The notes: generated by a model not told the origin, from the letters alone. 64,000 nt of DNA from Acetobacterium malicum subsp. dehalogenans DSM 11527 (GCF_000472665.1 NZ_AXAC01000007.1:1-64000), one strand, 5' to 3'. Positions 45,477 through 54,958 are shown, counted from the stretch's first letter. Translations and numbers: made by a program.

Positions 45477-45552
45477 CGATCAACTACCCATCAAAATAGT
45501 TGGTTTGTTGTAAATACTGAAAAAATAAAACTAAAATTGAAGGAGAACCAAA

Positions 45553-45789
45553 ATGAAATACGAAATAGCTATCCCCGAATTTGCTGAAGGCGCCGAAGAA
45601 ATCAATTTAAGACAATGGCTTGTCGCTATCGGCGATACCGTTAAAAAAGGCGACAACATTGCCGAAGCCGCCACCGATAAAATTTCTATCTATATTGAAT
45701 CACCAGCCGACGGCGTTCTTTCTGCCACGTTGGCCGCCGAAGATGACCGGGTTCTGGTCGGCCAAATCATCGGCGAAATTGAGGGCTAA
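45553..45789 (+). CDS. Stand-alone lipoyl carrier protein
   Basis: A 78-residue protein that is only a lipoyl domain. Lys43 in the turn ATDKIS is the expected attachment site, flanked by the symmetric beta strands (GDTVKKGDNIAEA and SPADGVLSATLAAEDDRV). It resembles the N-terminal domain of E2 acyltransferases, but has no catalytic domain after it and no E1 nearby. AAGGAG precedes the ATG. A free carrier suggests that lipoamide shuttles intermediates or electrons between separate proteins, as GcvH does. Confidence 0.88.
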   Translation: MKYEIAIPEFAEGAEEINLRQWLVAIGDTVKKGDNIAEAATDKISIYIESPADGVLSATLAAEDDRVLVGQIIGEIEG

Positions 45790-45793
45790 GACG

Positions 45794-46537
45794 ATGGCAG
45801 GTATTCATCAGGATAAGGTTATTATCATCACCGGGTCGTCCCGGGGTATTGGTTATTCATTTGCCGAATATCTCAGTAATGAAGGAGCCAATATCGTTAT
45901 AATTGGTCGGAATATCGAAACCGCCAGAGCCGCTGCCGAAAAACTTCCCACCAAATGTATTGCCGTGCAATGCGATATATCTTCCGAAGATGATGCCATC
46001 AAAATGGTCGACATCGTTATGGAAACCTACGGCAAAATCGATGTTCTGATCAACAATGCCGGGATCTTCCCGGTAAAAACCTTCAGTGCCATGACCTTGG
46101 AAGACTGGAAAGCGGTGATCGATATCGATTTAACCGGAACCTTCATCGCCACCCATGCGGTTTACAAGGTCCTGGAAAAACAAAAACGTGGCAAGATTAT
46201 TAATGTGGCTTCCATCGCCGGCCGGGTTGGCGGACTGGGGTTTACCCATTATTCAGCTGCTAAAGGTGGCGTTATTGCCTTTACTAAAGCTCTGGCCCGG
46301 GAAGCTGCCCGTCTCAACATTCAGGTTAATGCTATTGCACCGGGGGTTATTGAAACCGACATGGCTAATTCTAATTTCCCCAAATACGCCCTGACCGAGC
46401 ACACCAAAAATACCCCGGCTGGCCGACTGGGAACTGAAGAAGACCTGCTGGGAATTATTTCCTTTCTTTGCTCATCGGGCAGTGATTATATCATCGGGCA
46501 GACCATTGCCATCGATGGTGGCTATACCATGATCTAA
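45794..46537 (+). CDS. Short-chain dehydrogenase/reductase (FabG-like)
   Basis: A 247-residue NAD(P)-dependent oxidoreductase with TGSSRGIG at 13-20, NNAG at 87-90, and the active-site Tyr153 and Lys157 (YSAAK). The C-terminal APGVIETDM loop is also typical. Acidic or basic choice after strand 2 (GRN at 38-40) favours NADP. A longer frame runs back into the lipoyl gene, but ATG 45794 with GAGGG before it, 4 nt after that gene's stop, is right. It could reduce a 3-oxoacyl group or oxidise a secondary alcohol. Confidence 0.9.
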   Translation: MAGIHQDKVIIITGSSRGIGYSFAEYLSNEGANIVIIGRNIETARAAAEKLPTKCIAVQCDISSEDDAIKMVDIVMETYGKIDVLINNAGIFPVKTFSAMTLEDWKAVIDIDLTGTFIATHAVYKVLEKQKRGKIINVASIAGRVGGLGFTHYSAAKGGVIAFTKALAREAARLNIQVNAIAPGVIETDMANSNFPKYALTEHTKNTPAGRLGTEEDLLGIISFLCSSGSDYIIGQTIAIDGGYTMI

Positions 46538-46570
46538 TCTAAATCTGACAGAATTGTTGAGGAGACTTCC

Positions 46571-48430
46571 ATGAATATACAAGACTCGTTTATCAAGCTC
46601 AAAAAAAGTGATGTGACCATCACTTATCTGGAGGCCGATGGCCAGGAGTTTACTCAGACCTACGCCACGCTTTTTGAAAATGCCATGAAAGTCCTCGGCG
46701 GTTACCAGTCTCATGGTCTTAAAAAAGGATCCCAACTGGTGTTTCAACTAAAAAGCATCCAGGCCCAGATCACCTGTTTCTGGGCGGGCATCCTGGGCGG
46801 CATGGTCCCCGCGATCCTGCCCCTGGCCCAAGATGAAAAATCCCGGGCCTACCTGCAAAGTGTGCTGAGCGCGCTGGACAATCCCATCATTATCAGTGAT
46901 CTGGAAGGTGTAACCACCCTTTTCGAAAATAACCTGCTGATGTTTCGGACTTTGGCCGAATCATCCCCGGGAACCATCGCTTCTGTTAGCGACACTGACC
47001 CTGGGATGATTCAGTTTACCTCCGGCACCTCTTCGGATCCTAAAGGTGCTGTTCTGACTACCTGCAACCTCCTCGAAGGCGGCGTTGCCAGCAGTATCAT
47101 CGTTCGGGAAAATGTTCAGGAACGCTATTTAAGCTGGCTGCCGCTATCTCATTGTTTTGGTTTTGTTGGTTATCATCTGGTTCCGATTGTCAACAACTTC
47201 CCCCAATATTTAATGAGTCCGCTACAGTTTGTCCAAAACCCCAACCGCTGGCTGGAAAAACTCTCGCAGTTTTCCGCCACCGTCACCGGAGCCGCCCTGT
47301 TTGGCATTGAACTATTGCTTAAGGTCGGCATTAAACAAAATCGGGCGGTGAATCTTGACACCGTTTATATCTGCTTTTGCGGTGGCGAAGATGTTAATCC
47401 CCTTTCCTTAACCGCTTTCGAGGAGCAGACAACCCCAATGGGTTGGGCCCGGGATACCTTAAAACCAGCCTATGGTCTTAGTGAAACCACCATGGGTGTC
47501 GCTTACACACCCTATGGTTCACCCTTCCGGATGGATTATTTTTTGGGCAGTGGGATTGCCATTGGCGAAAAACTATTCTTCTGCGATCCTGATGATGATA
47601 CCATCGGTCGTATGTCAGTAGGTGTGCTAGATGAGTGTAACGAAGTCGTCATTAAAGATCTGGCTGGAAATATTCTGGAACCGGAATATTTGGGACTCAT
47701 TCATATTCGCGGTACTAATGTCATGAAGGGTTATTTTTCTAAACACAAAAATGCTCCCACCGGAGTTGATCAAAACGGGTGGTTTAATACTGGCGATCTG
47801 GGCTTTTTCAGAAAGGGCTGGTTGAATATATTTGGCCGCTATAAAGATATTATTATCGTCAACGGTGAAAATTATCTGGTCTCGGATCTGGAAAAAACCG
47901 GCAAGCAGGTATTACCGGAAAATACCAACCTGATTGTTGTTCAGGTCAAAGACCGGAACACTCAGGACAACTGCCTGATTCTCTTCAGTGATTCTCAAAA
48001 TCCGGAAACCTTAACCCTGGCCGGCCAGGCTATTTCTACCACCTGGCAGCTTCCCATCGCTTGGGGTGTGATCGTTGACGAAATTCCCAAGACTACCTCC
48101 GGTAAAATCAACCGGCTCGCTTTGGCTGTTGCCTGGGAAAACGGCGACTTCGGCGATTACGATCTGGCCATCCCGTTAGGCAGCATTTCTGAATCATCCC
48201 TGGATGGACCTTACAAAGAGATGGCTGATTACTGGTCTGCTATTCTAAAAATTTCGCCGGCAATGATTTCGTTGGACAGTCATTTCGTCTTTGATCTCGG
48301 CGGCGATTCGCTTGGACTGATCGATCTGATCCACCAACTGGAAAAGGCCTATGGGATAAAAATTAATCCCGATCAGCTCCGTTACCACCTGACCTTAACA
48401 GAAATGACCCATTTTATTCAAACACTATAA
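46571..48430 (+). CDS. AMP-dependent acyl ligase fused to a C-terminal carrier protein
   Basis: A 619-residue two-domain protein. Residues 1-530 are an ANL adenylating enzyme with P-loop TSGTSSDPKG, the GLSET motif, TGD (NTGDLGF) and the C-terminal lysine loop KTTSGKINR. Residues 540-619 are an acyl/peptidyl carrier domain with FDLGGDSLGLID, Ser580 being the phosphopantetheine site. It would activate an acid and load it on its own carrier domain. The acid is unknown. GAGGAG precedes the ATG. Confidence 0.88.
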   Translation: MNIQDSFIKLKKSDVTITYLEADGQEFTQTYATLFENAMKVLGGYQSHGLKKGSQLVFQLKSIQAQITCFWAGILGGMVPAILPLAQDEKSRAYLQSVLSALDNPIIISDLEGVTTLFENNLLMFRTLAESSPGTIASVSDTDPGMIQFTSGTSSDPKGAVLTTCNLLEGGVASSIIVRENVQERYLSWLPLSHCFGFVGYHLVPIVNNFPQYLMSPLQFVQNPNRWLEKLSQFSATVTGAALFGIELLLKVGIKQNRAVNLDTVYICFCGGEDVNPLSLTAFEEQTTPMGWARDTLKPAYGLSETTMGVAYTPYGSPFRMDYFLGSGIAIGEKLFFCDPDDDTIGRMSVGVLDECNEVVIKDLAGNILEPEYLGLIHIRGTNVMKGYFSKHKNAPTGVDQNGWFNTGDLGFFRKGWLNIFGRYKDIIIVNGENYLVSDLEKTGKQVLPENTNLIVVQVKDRNTQDNCLILFSDSQNPETLTLAGQAISTTWQLPIAWGVIVDEIPKTTSGKINRLALAVAWENGDFGDYDLAIPLGSISESSLDGPYKEMADYWSAILKISPAMISLDSHFVFDLGGDSLGLIDLIHQLEKAYGIKINPDQLRYHLTLTEMTHFIQTL

Positions 48431-48446
48431 CGCAAACACTATAACG
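48419..48446 (+). repeat. 14-bp tandem duplication across the ligase stop codon
   Basis: CAAACACTATAACG occurs twice in a row (48419-48432 and 48433-48446). The first copy contains the TAA stop of the ligase gene, so the duplication does not change the protein. Confidence 0.85.
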
Positions 48447-48491
48447 ATTTTTTAATATTCAGCTGACTCATCAGCAGTAATGGAGACAATT

Positions 48492-49241
48492 ATGAATGTA
48501 GATCAATTAACGAAATTATTGGAAGACGTCAAAAATCAGGAATGCGAGGTCAATACCGCTCTGGAGTTGCTGAAAACACTGCCTTATGAAGATCTTTCCT
48601 ATGCCAAGGTGGACCATCACCGGGAGCTGCGAAACGGTTATCCCGAGGTGATTTACAGTCCCGGAAAGTCACTGAATCAGATTAAGGGGATTGTCGAAAA
48701 CATGTTGGCACGATCCACCGGCAACATCCTCGCTTCCCGGGCTGAACGGGATGTCTTCGACACCATTAAATCCATTACCCCAGATGCCATTTATTACGAA
48801 GAAGCCCGTTCCGTCGTCGTCAAACGGGAAGAATATAAAACCACTGATGATTACATTCTCGTGGTCACGGCCGGAACCTCAGATATTCCGGTTGCCGAGG
48901 AGGCAGCTGTTACTGCGATGGTGATGGGCAATCAGGTCAAACGGCTCTATGATGTCGGGGTCGCCGGTATCCATCGGTTACTTGGCAACGTTCCGATTAT
49001 CAATCATGCCAAGGTGATTATTGTGGTGGCCGGCATGGAAGGGGCTCTGGCCTCAGTCGTCGGCGGACTCACAGATAAACCCATCGTCGCCGTTCCCACC
49101 AGTATCGGTTACGGTGCCAGCTTTGGTGGGATCTCGGCTTTACTGGGAATGCTGACCTCCTGCGCCAGCGGGATCGGCGTTGTCAATATCGACAATGGTT
49201 TTGGGGCCGCCTGTATGGCATCAAAAATTAACAAACTATAA
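48492..49241 (+). CDS. larB: Nickel-pincer cofactor biosynthesis protein LarB
   Basis: LarB carboxylates the pyridinium ring of nicotinic acid adenine dinucleotide and cleaves its phosphoanhydride, the first step in making the nickel-pincer nucleotide. The 249-residue protein has the PurE-like C-terminal domain: VVTAGTSDIPVAEEAA, GVAGIHRLL, VVAGMEGALASVVGGL and PVAVPTSIGYG-type loop (IVAVPTSIGYGASFGGISALLGML, abridged). ATG 48480 contains the ribosome binding site GGAG, so ATG 48492 is the true start. Confidence 0.92.
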   Translation: MNVDQLTKLLEDVKNQECEVNTALELLKTLPYEDLSYAKVDHHRELRNGYPEVIYSPGKSLNQIKGIVENMLARSTGNILASRAERDVFDTIKSITPDAIYYEEARSVVVKREEYKTTDDYILVVTAGTSDIPVAEEAAVTAMVMGNQVKRLYDVGVAGIHRLLGNVPIINHAKVIIVVAGMEGALASVVGGLTDKPIVAVPTSIGYGASFGGISALLGMLTSCASGIGVVNIDNGFGAACMASKINKL

Positions 49242-49290
49242 ACATAAGCGAAATTTCATCAGGGCGTGGCCCAAAGAAGGAGAATTGTCC

Positions 49291-50442
49291 ATGAAGGTTT
49301 TATTTTTCGATTGTTTTTCCGGCATTAGTGGCGATATGGTTTTAGGTGCCTTTATTGATTTGGGTATTGATCCGGCATACCTTGACGCTGAGCTAAAAAA
49401 ACTGAATCTCGGCGGATTTCGCATCAAAGCTGAATCCACCATGAAAAAGGGGATTTCCGGCACCCGCTGTCACGTCATCCTGGATGCTGACCGGCACCAT
49501 CATCGACACTTTAACGACATTAAAGAAATCATCGAAAACTCAACCCTCCCGGACGAGGTAAAAACCACTGCACTGGCTATTTTTATGCGAGTGGCCGTAG
49601 CCGAAGGCAAGGTTCACAATGTTCCCGTTGAACGGGTTCATTTCCATGAGGTCGGCGCTCTTGATTCGATTGTTGATATCGTCGGGGCCGCCATCTGTTA
49701 CCATGCGCTGAAGCCGGATCTGGTTTATGGTTCCAAAATAAATGTCGGCAGCGGCTGGGTCCGCTGTGCCCATGGTCTCCTGCCAGTGCCGGCACCAGCC
49801 ACCGCTGAAATCCTCTGTGAATCGAATTTTGAAATGTATTCCAAGGCGATTGACGGCGAATCAGCCACTCCCACTGGGGTTGCCATTCTGGCTGAACTGG
49901 CCACCTTCTCCCCCACTACCCCCAGTTTTATCCCGGAAAAGACCGGTTACGGATTTGGCGGAAAGGATTTTGGGGTTTTAAATGCCCTGCGGATAATCCA
50001 GGGGCGAAAATCCGAATCCAACACCATTATGGTTGTCGAAACCAATGTTGATGATATGACCGGTGAAATGGCCGGCTATGTATTGGAAGTTTTACTACAA
50101 AAAGGGGCTCTGGATGCCTTCTACACCCCGGTATATATGAAGAAAAACCGCCCGGGCATCCACCTGACCGTTTTATGTAGCGAAGCCCGACTGCCGCTGA
50201 TTGAAGAAATTATTTTAAAAGAAACCTCCACCATTGGCATCCGCAAATATCCAGTGGAGCGAACCTGCATGCACCGGCATTTTAAAAAAATAGCGACCCC
50301 GCTCGGTGAGGTCACCATCAAAATATCCCAGCAGGGTGATATTACCCGGGCCACCCCGGAATATGAGGATGTCAAAAAAATCGCTCAGCAATCGGGTAAA
50401 TCACTTTGGGAAGTACTGGAAATGGTCGAAAAATTAAAATAG
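49291..50442 (+). CDS. larC: Nickel-pincer cofactor nickel chelatase LarC
   Basis: LarC inserts nickel into the sulfur-loaded pyridinium nucleotide in a CTP-dependent reaction. The 383-residue protein begins MKVLFFDCFSGISGDM, contains the histidine-rich segment DADRHHHRHFNDI, VHFHEVGALDSIVDI, GSGWVRCAHGLLPVPAPAT, and the C-terminal VETNVDDMTGEMAGYV. The frame is continuous, unlike the frameshifted larC of Lactobacillus plantarum. AGAAGGAG precedes ATG 49291; a longer frame into larB is not needed. It is the last gene before a strong terminator. Confidence 0.92.
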   Translation: MKVLFFDCFSGISGDMVLGAFIDLGIDPAYLDAELKKLNLGGFRIKAESTMKKGISGTRCHVILDADRHHHRHFNDIKEIIENSTLPDEVKTTALAIFMRVAVAEGKVHNVPVERVHFHEVGALDSIVDIVGAAICYHALKPDLVYGSKINVGSGWVRCAHGLLPVPAPATAEILCESNFEMYSKAIDGESATPTGVAILAELATFSPTTPSFIPEKTGYGFGGKDFGVLNALRIIQGRKSESNTIMVVETNVDDMTGEMAGYVLEVLLQKGALDAFYTPVYMKKNRPGIHLTVLCSEARLPLIEEIILKETSTIGIRKYPVERTCMHRHFKKIATPLGEVTIKISQQGDITRATPEYEDVKKIAQQSGKSLWEVLEMVEKLK

Positions 50443-50465
50443 CGTTATTAAATCTCCAAAATAAA

Positions 50466-50501
50466 AGACTCAGCTGATTAAATCTCTGAGTCTCTTTTTT
50501 T
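50466..50501. terminator. Bidirectional terminator between larC and chemoreceptor
   Basis: AGACTCAG / CTGAGTCT stem with a 12-nt loop, followed by CTTTTTTT on the plus strand and TTTTATTTT on the minus strand. Confidence 0.85.
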
Positions 50502-50518
50502 ATGTTTTGATAATTGTT

Positions 50519-52039
50519 CTATTGGAGTTTAAACTGGCTGGTCTGTTTTTTTAGTATTTCTGCCTGGTTGAAGAGCTCTTCACTGGCTGCTGCAGTCTGT
50601 TCCGAGGTTGCTGAATTGGTATGAACCACACCAGCAATAATGTTGATACCTGAATTAATTTCATGGATACTCTGGGTCTGCATCTCTGAAGCCTTGCCAA
50701 CTGTCTCGATCCGATTTTTCACGGCTTTCATGCTGGACTTGATTTCTTCTAAAGCTTCTGACATCCGATTGGCCACTTCAATACCAATTTTTACATTTTT
50801 TCCCGATGCTTCAATTAAACTGCTGGTTTGCTTGACTGCATCAGTTGTTCGGATCGAAAGGTTTCTGACCTCTCCCGCAACAACGGCAAAACCCTTTCCA
50901 TGTTCCCCGGCCCGGGCGGCTTCAACACTGGCATTCAAGGCCAACACATTGGTTTGAAAAGCAATTTCATCAATAACTTTAATAATTTTCCCAATATTTC
51001 GTGATGACTCATTGATATCGTCCATGCATAAAAGCATCTTTTGCATTTCCTGGTCACCGCTCGTAACTTTTATCTGGGCACTGCCAACCAAATCAATGGC
51101 ATCTTCCACACTCTCACCATTGACTCGTGTCTGTTCGTAAATCTCGTTGATGGAAGCCGTTAACTCTTCAATTGAGCTGGCCTGTTCTGTTCCGCCAATT
51201 GACAGTGAGGTACTGGCCGTCGATATGTTTTGGGCGCCCATGGTTACCTCTTCAGAAGAGTTAGCGATTCGTGTTAATGATGACCGCATATTTCCGATCA
51301 TCCGCTCAAAGGCCGATGCCAGAGCCCCAATTTCATCTTTGCTTTTGACGACTTCAACTTTTTGGGTCAAATCACCCTGAGCCACCTTATTCGTCACGTT
51401 TTCCAACATCACCAATGGTTTGGTCATCCGGTCTGTGATAATCCATATCACAATGCTTGCAAGCATCATTGCAACAACGGAAAATAAAATCAGCATATTT
51501 CTGAAGTCCGCTGCCAATCGATCATAAATCGTATTGGGTATCCCGACGTACCAGATGCCAATGACATCACCATCCGCATTTCGAATCGGTTGATAAACGG
51601 TTTGGTTCCAAATCCCCACTACATTTGCTTTTCCGATATAGGTTTTTCCGTTATTCAGGACCGTTTCCTTAACAATATCGGTGGCCTGAGTGTTTGTAGC
51701 GCGGGTGCCCTCTGCATCTTTAACATTAGTTGATACTCGGGTACTACCCTGAAAAATCGTCACTGTATCCCCGGTTAACTCGCCAATTTTATCAACAATT
51801 TCAAAATTATCGTTCATTTTGATGGAACCTTTGTATAAACTTCCATTATTTACCGACCAATCTCCCGGAAACTGCTGTTCGATCAGAGCATTTCCCAGCG
51901 CAGCATCACTTAACAGCTTCTCCTGAGCAGCCCCAAGAACTTTTTGCTGCATACTGTTAACTGCATAAACACCGATTCCCAGGTTGATAAAAACAATGGC
52001 CGTGACAAACAGGGCTACGATCTTATACTTGAACTTCAT
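50519..52039 (-). CDS. Methyl-accepting chemotaxis protein (single Cache-type sensor)
   Basis: A 506-residue chemoreceptor with N-terminal helix ([21 protein letters not shown]), an extracytoplasmic sensor of about 150 residues that looks like a Cache domain ([42 protein letters not shown]), a second helix ([20 protein letters not shown]), HAMP, and the signalling hairpin [29 protein letters not shown] suits ATG 52039 rather than TTG 52042. Terminator shared with larC. Ligand unknown. Confidence 0.9.
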   Translation of the reverse strand: MKFKYKIVALFVTAIVFINLGIGVYAVNSMQQKVLGAAQEKLLSDAALGNALIEQQFPGDWSVNNGSLYKGSIKMNDNFEIVDKIGELTGDTVTIFQGSTRVSTNVKDAEGTRATNTQATDIVKETVLNNGKTYIGKANVVGIWNQTVYQPIRNADGDVIGIWYVGIPNTIYDRLAADFRNMLILFSVVAMMLASIVIWIITDRMTKPLVMLENVTNKVAQGDLTQKVEVVKSKDEIGALASAFERMIGNMRSSLTRIANSSEEVTMGAQNISTASTSLSIGGTEQASSIEELTASINEIYEQTRVNGESVEDAIDLVGSAQIKVTSGDQEMQKMLLCMDDINESSRNIGKIIKVIDEIAFQTNVLALNASVEAARAGEHGKGFAVVAGEVRNLSIRTTDAVKQTSSLIEASGKNVKIGIEVANRMSEALEEIKSSMKAVKNRIETVGKASEMQTQSIHEINSGINIIAGVVHTNSATSEQTAAASEELFNQAEILKKQTSQFKLQ

Positions 52040-52163
52040 CAATCATTCTCCTTATCGGTAAGTCTAGTTGGCTTATCTTATCTTTTTAACCAATAAAAGC
52101 TCCGATAAACAAAAATTGCAAGTATCCTGTACATAACCACAGCAATAAGAAAATCTCAAATTT

Positions 52164-52832
52164 TTAATGAAGCTCGGATTTTTTTACATTTTGAGTTCTT
52201 AGGTTCCCATTTTTAAAACAAAAATCACACAATTCATTCCCACTCGCCAGTGTCCATTTTCGACGAAACTGAATTCTTGGGGCTAAAGGATCATAAGCGA
52301 CATGATCTGAATTACAAAATACCGGACAAAGCTCCAGTGCATCTCTTTTTGCAAGTTCCTCGCAGTATAAACAGGTGGTAATGTGAAAATAGATTCGCTC
52401 CCGGCTGAATTCTTTCCAGTTAATGGTCCATCCTTCCTGCGGATATCCCCGTTTGATGATCGGTTTGATCACCAGTTTAAATATCGGATAAGCAAATGGC
52501 AACCCCCTTAGCAATTCGGAAATGGTTCCCATTCGCAGGGCTGCCGTTGCAATTTCTTCTTCAACTATGGCATAAGCCACTTCCCGGGAAACACCACCTT
52601 CGATAAGCCCACGATAACAGGCATAGCCGGGCAAAATAGATGTTCTTAAATGTTTATCAACAACAGCATTTCCTCTGTCTTCAATGCTTTTAAGTTCATT
52701 TTCTAAAATAATCGCAGCTTTTTTATAATAAAACCGTCCTTTAATTTCTCCAAATAGTACAATTAATGTATCCATGAGATTAGGGAGTCGCGTCTTTTTA
52801 AAAACATCTCTGTCTTTCTTGTCTCTCATCAT
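52164..52832 (-). CDS. L-2-amino-thiazoline-4-carboxylic acid hydrolase-like protein
   Basis: A 222-residue protein resembling the ATC hydrolase family. The N-terminal helical part has YKKAAIILENELKSIED; the C-terminal part contains paired cysteines and histidine (TTCLYCEELAKRDALELCPVFCNSDH, abridged) and ends with CDFC. In many anaerobes such proteins are not tied to cysteine-analogue hydrolysis, so the activity is only a family guess. ATG 52832 has GGAG 6 nt upstream; GTG 52844 is less likely. Confidence 0.7.
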   Translation of the reverse strand: MMRDKKDRDVFKKTRLPNLMDTLIVLFGEIKGRFYYKKAAIILENELKSIEDRGNAVVDKHLRTSILPGYACYRGLIEGGVSREVAYAIVEEEIATAALRMGTISELLRGLPFAYPIFKLVIKPIIKRGYPQEGWTINWKEFSRERIYFHITTCLYCEELAKRDALELCPVFCNSDHVAYDPLAPRIQFRRKWTLASGNELCDFCFKNGNLRTQNVKKSELH

Positions 52833-53000
52833 TTTTTTCTCCACTAATTAGTTTTTATTTGCAGCCACTACATGGCATTGTACCCTTTTTAATCATCATT
52901 TTATTTTATCATACCTATCATATCCTTCAAGACTAAATGCAAAAGAACCTGTTACTTCGAACAGATTCTTCTGAAAACTATGACGATTTTTTCACTTATT

Positions 53001-53885
53001 TTATGATTCCCAGGCATTTATCAATTCTTGAATATCAAACTTTTTCATTTTCAGAAATGCCACCGTCACTTTGGCTAACTTGTCCGGGTCGTCGTCTTTC
53101 ATCATCTCGGTCATGATGGTTGGAACAATCTGCCAGGAAAATCCATAACGGTCTTTTAGCCAGCCGCATTGTTCGGCTTCTGGTACGGCCGAAAGGGCAT
53201 TCCAAAAATGATCGATTTCTTCCTGTGTTTCACAGTTGACAACAAATGAAATGGCTTCATTAAAGGTAAACTGATGATCATAGGCACTGTCCATGGCCGC
53301 AAATTTTTGCCCGGCAAGGGTAAATTCAACGTGTTGAATTGTTTCCGGTTTATCAAGCAGCGAAGCTTCACCATATCTTAAAATATCACTGACTTGAGAA
53401 TCTTCAAATAGGGACACATAATAGTTTACGGCCTCCTCGGCCTTTCCGCATTGGTCTCCGACAAACATCAGAGTCGGGGTTATCTTCTGGGCTATTTCCT
53501 GCCCGACGACAGCCATAATTTGCCAGGACAAACCATAACGATCAGCTACCCAACCGTATTTTTCGCTGAATGGATAACGATCAAGGGGCATCAGCACTTC
53601 GCCCCCTGGACTTAATTTTTCCCATAACGCATCAACTTCTTCTTGGGAATCACATGCTATCAGAAAGGATACCGCCGGCGTGAATTTAAAAAAGGGACCT
53701 GCCGAAATCAGCATAAAATCTTGCCCTGCCAGCTCGATGGTGAGCATCGTTGCCGTTCCGGATGGCGTGCCATTCAGAACGGTTTTATCCTTAAGCTTTG
53801 ATTCCTTAAATAAAGACATATAGAAGTCTGCCGCCTCTTCCGCCTCTTTGTCAAACCATAGGTGAGGAATAATCTTTTGTTTCAT
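53001..53885 (-). CDS. Tandem VOC (PhnB/glyoxalase-like) protein
   Basis: A 294-residue protein made of two copies of the PhnB-type VOC fold. Copy 1 starts KIIPHLWFDKEAEEAADFYMSLF and copy 2 KITPTLMFVGDQCGKAEEAVNYYVSLF (both quoted in part). Each copy ends with a similar phrase, KYGWVADRYGLSWQI and QCGWLKDRYGFSWQI. Older annotation calls such proteins 3-demethylubiquinone methyltransferase, which is not supported. AAGGAG precedes ATG 53885. Function unknown. Confidence 0.82.
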   Translation of the reverse strand: MKQKIIPHLWFDKEAEEAADFYMSLFKESKLKDKTVLNGTPSGTATMLTIELAGQDFMLISAGPFFKFTPAVSFLIACDSQEEVDALWEKLSPGGEVLMPLDRYPFSEKYGWVADRYGLSWQIMAVVGQEIAQKITPTLMFVGDQCGKAEEAVNYYVSLFEDSQVSDILRYGEASLLDKPETIQHVEFTLAGQKFAAMDSAYDHQFTFNEAISFVVNCETQEEIDHFWNALSAVPEAEQCGWLKDRYGFSWQIVPTIMTEMMKDDDPDKLAKVTVAFLKMKKFDIQELINAWES

Positions 53886-54016
53886 CTTACTTCTCCTTCC
53901 AATTTTAGTAATCAAATTTTTATTGGGCTTGAAAATTCATAATTGACTTTAATAGCTGGCTTTAATATCTGTCTATTTTCTTATATTTTAGCATAAGAAT
54001 CCTCAGTATCAAGCAA

Positions 54017-54060
54017 AATAAAAACCGACAACTTGTTTTAAAACGAGTTGCCGGTTTTTT
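54017..54060. terminator. Terminator at the end of the DUF2786 gene
   Basis: ACCGACAACT and AGTTGCCGGT form a 10-bp stem (one G-T pair) flanked by A and T tracts, so it can work on both strands; only the minus-strand gene at 54078 needs it. Confidence 0.8.
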
Positions 54061-54077
54061 CTTGATTGCGTTTGATT

Positions 54078-54800
54078 TCAGACAGCTTCTTGATTTGCTT
54101 CTTCTGTAGCTTCTTCTGTGGTTTCTTCTTTTACTTCTTCCAATTTATTTTGGGCCGTGAATACTTTGCCTTCGCGATAACCTTGAGCATAAAGAGAGTA
54201 ATGATCCTCATGGTTCTTCTCTTTATGTTGGGCATGTTCCATTGGTTTGAGAATTTCTTTAACTTCCGGCGGAACCGTCATCACAAGGCCCCATTCCTGA
54301 TGTTCAAAATCCTGAGTTGTATAAGCATCATCCAGCCCCTCATAAAAACCCTTGCCATAGGTTTCACAAGCTTCGTTAATAATTGCATTTGGCTTTTCAT
54401 CGAGTTTCATGACCTTTTTGATTGCCTTTAACTGAGAGCGTACACAATCAACCGCATAGGCAAAGATACTGCTACAGATTAGGGCATCCTCTTCATAGCC
54501 ATGAAAAATAATGTAGTGCCGTTGGGTACCGGGCGGCGTGATCATATAGAAGACGCAACAATTGTTTTCTGAAATAACATCAGCCAGACCAGTCATCCAG
54601 TGCTCTCTCCGGGTAGTATAATAAATATTGCTATCAACCTTAATGGGTTTTTCGTCGTATCGTAATAAATCCCGTTCCGTAAATTTATACTCAACCATCA
54701 GCTTTTTTGCTTTTAGAATAGCGTAATTCGCTTCATTGGGGTTGGGACTTTTACCAAGGGCTAACAGTTTTTTAATTCGATCTTTTATATTGGCTTCCAT
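54078..54800 (-). CDS. DUF2786 domain protein
   Basis: A 240-residue cytoplasmic protein. Residues 4-42 match DUF2786 (DRIKKLLALGKSPNPNEANY, then AILKAKKLMVEYKFTERDL). The middle contains conserved Trp/His segments (EHWMTGLADVISENNCCVFY, HYIIFHGYEEDALICSSIFAYA). The C-terminal 25 residues are almost all Glu, Ala and Thr. These proteins are often phage- or plasmid-linked, but no such genes surround this copy. No function is known. Confidence 0.8.
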   Translation of the reverse strand: MEANIKDRIKKLLALGKSPNPNEANYAILKAKKLMVEYKFTERDLLRYDEKPIKVDSNIYYTTRREHWMTGLADVISENNCCVFYMITPPGTQRHYIIFHGYEEDALICSSIFAYAVDCVRSQLKAIKKVMKLDEKPNAIINEACETYGKGFYEGLDDAYTTQDFEHQEWGLVMTVPPEVKEILKPMEHAQHKEKNHEDHYSLYAQGYREGKVFTAQNKLEEVKEETTEEATEEANQEAV

Positions 54801-54958
54801 TTTTCTTCCTCGTTTTGAACTTTCTGCTTTTTGCCAAAAACAAACACTTCAATATAGAATACATCTTAATTAAATATCATTTTATTCTATATCTCTTATT
54901 TTATTTGCTATGGCTCAAACTGTCAAGAATGAAGACGAATAAATTTATGAATTCTTAA

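Noticed and set aside
45620-45793. N-terminal extension of the SDR through the lipoyl gene
   Set aside because: Same DNA encodes the lipoyl domain in another frame, and the extension is proline-rich nonsense without SDR similarity.
49180-49290. N-terminal extension of LarC
   Set aside because: It overlaps larB; ATG 49291 has AGAAGGAG and begins exactly at the family N-terminus.
44781-50442. Acetoin dehydrogenase operon, suggested by the AcoR-type regulator and lipoyl genes
   Set aside because: No AcoA/B (E1), AcoC (E2 catalytic domain) or dihydrolipoamide dehydrogenase is present.
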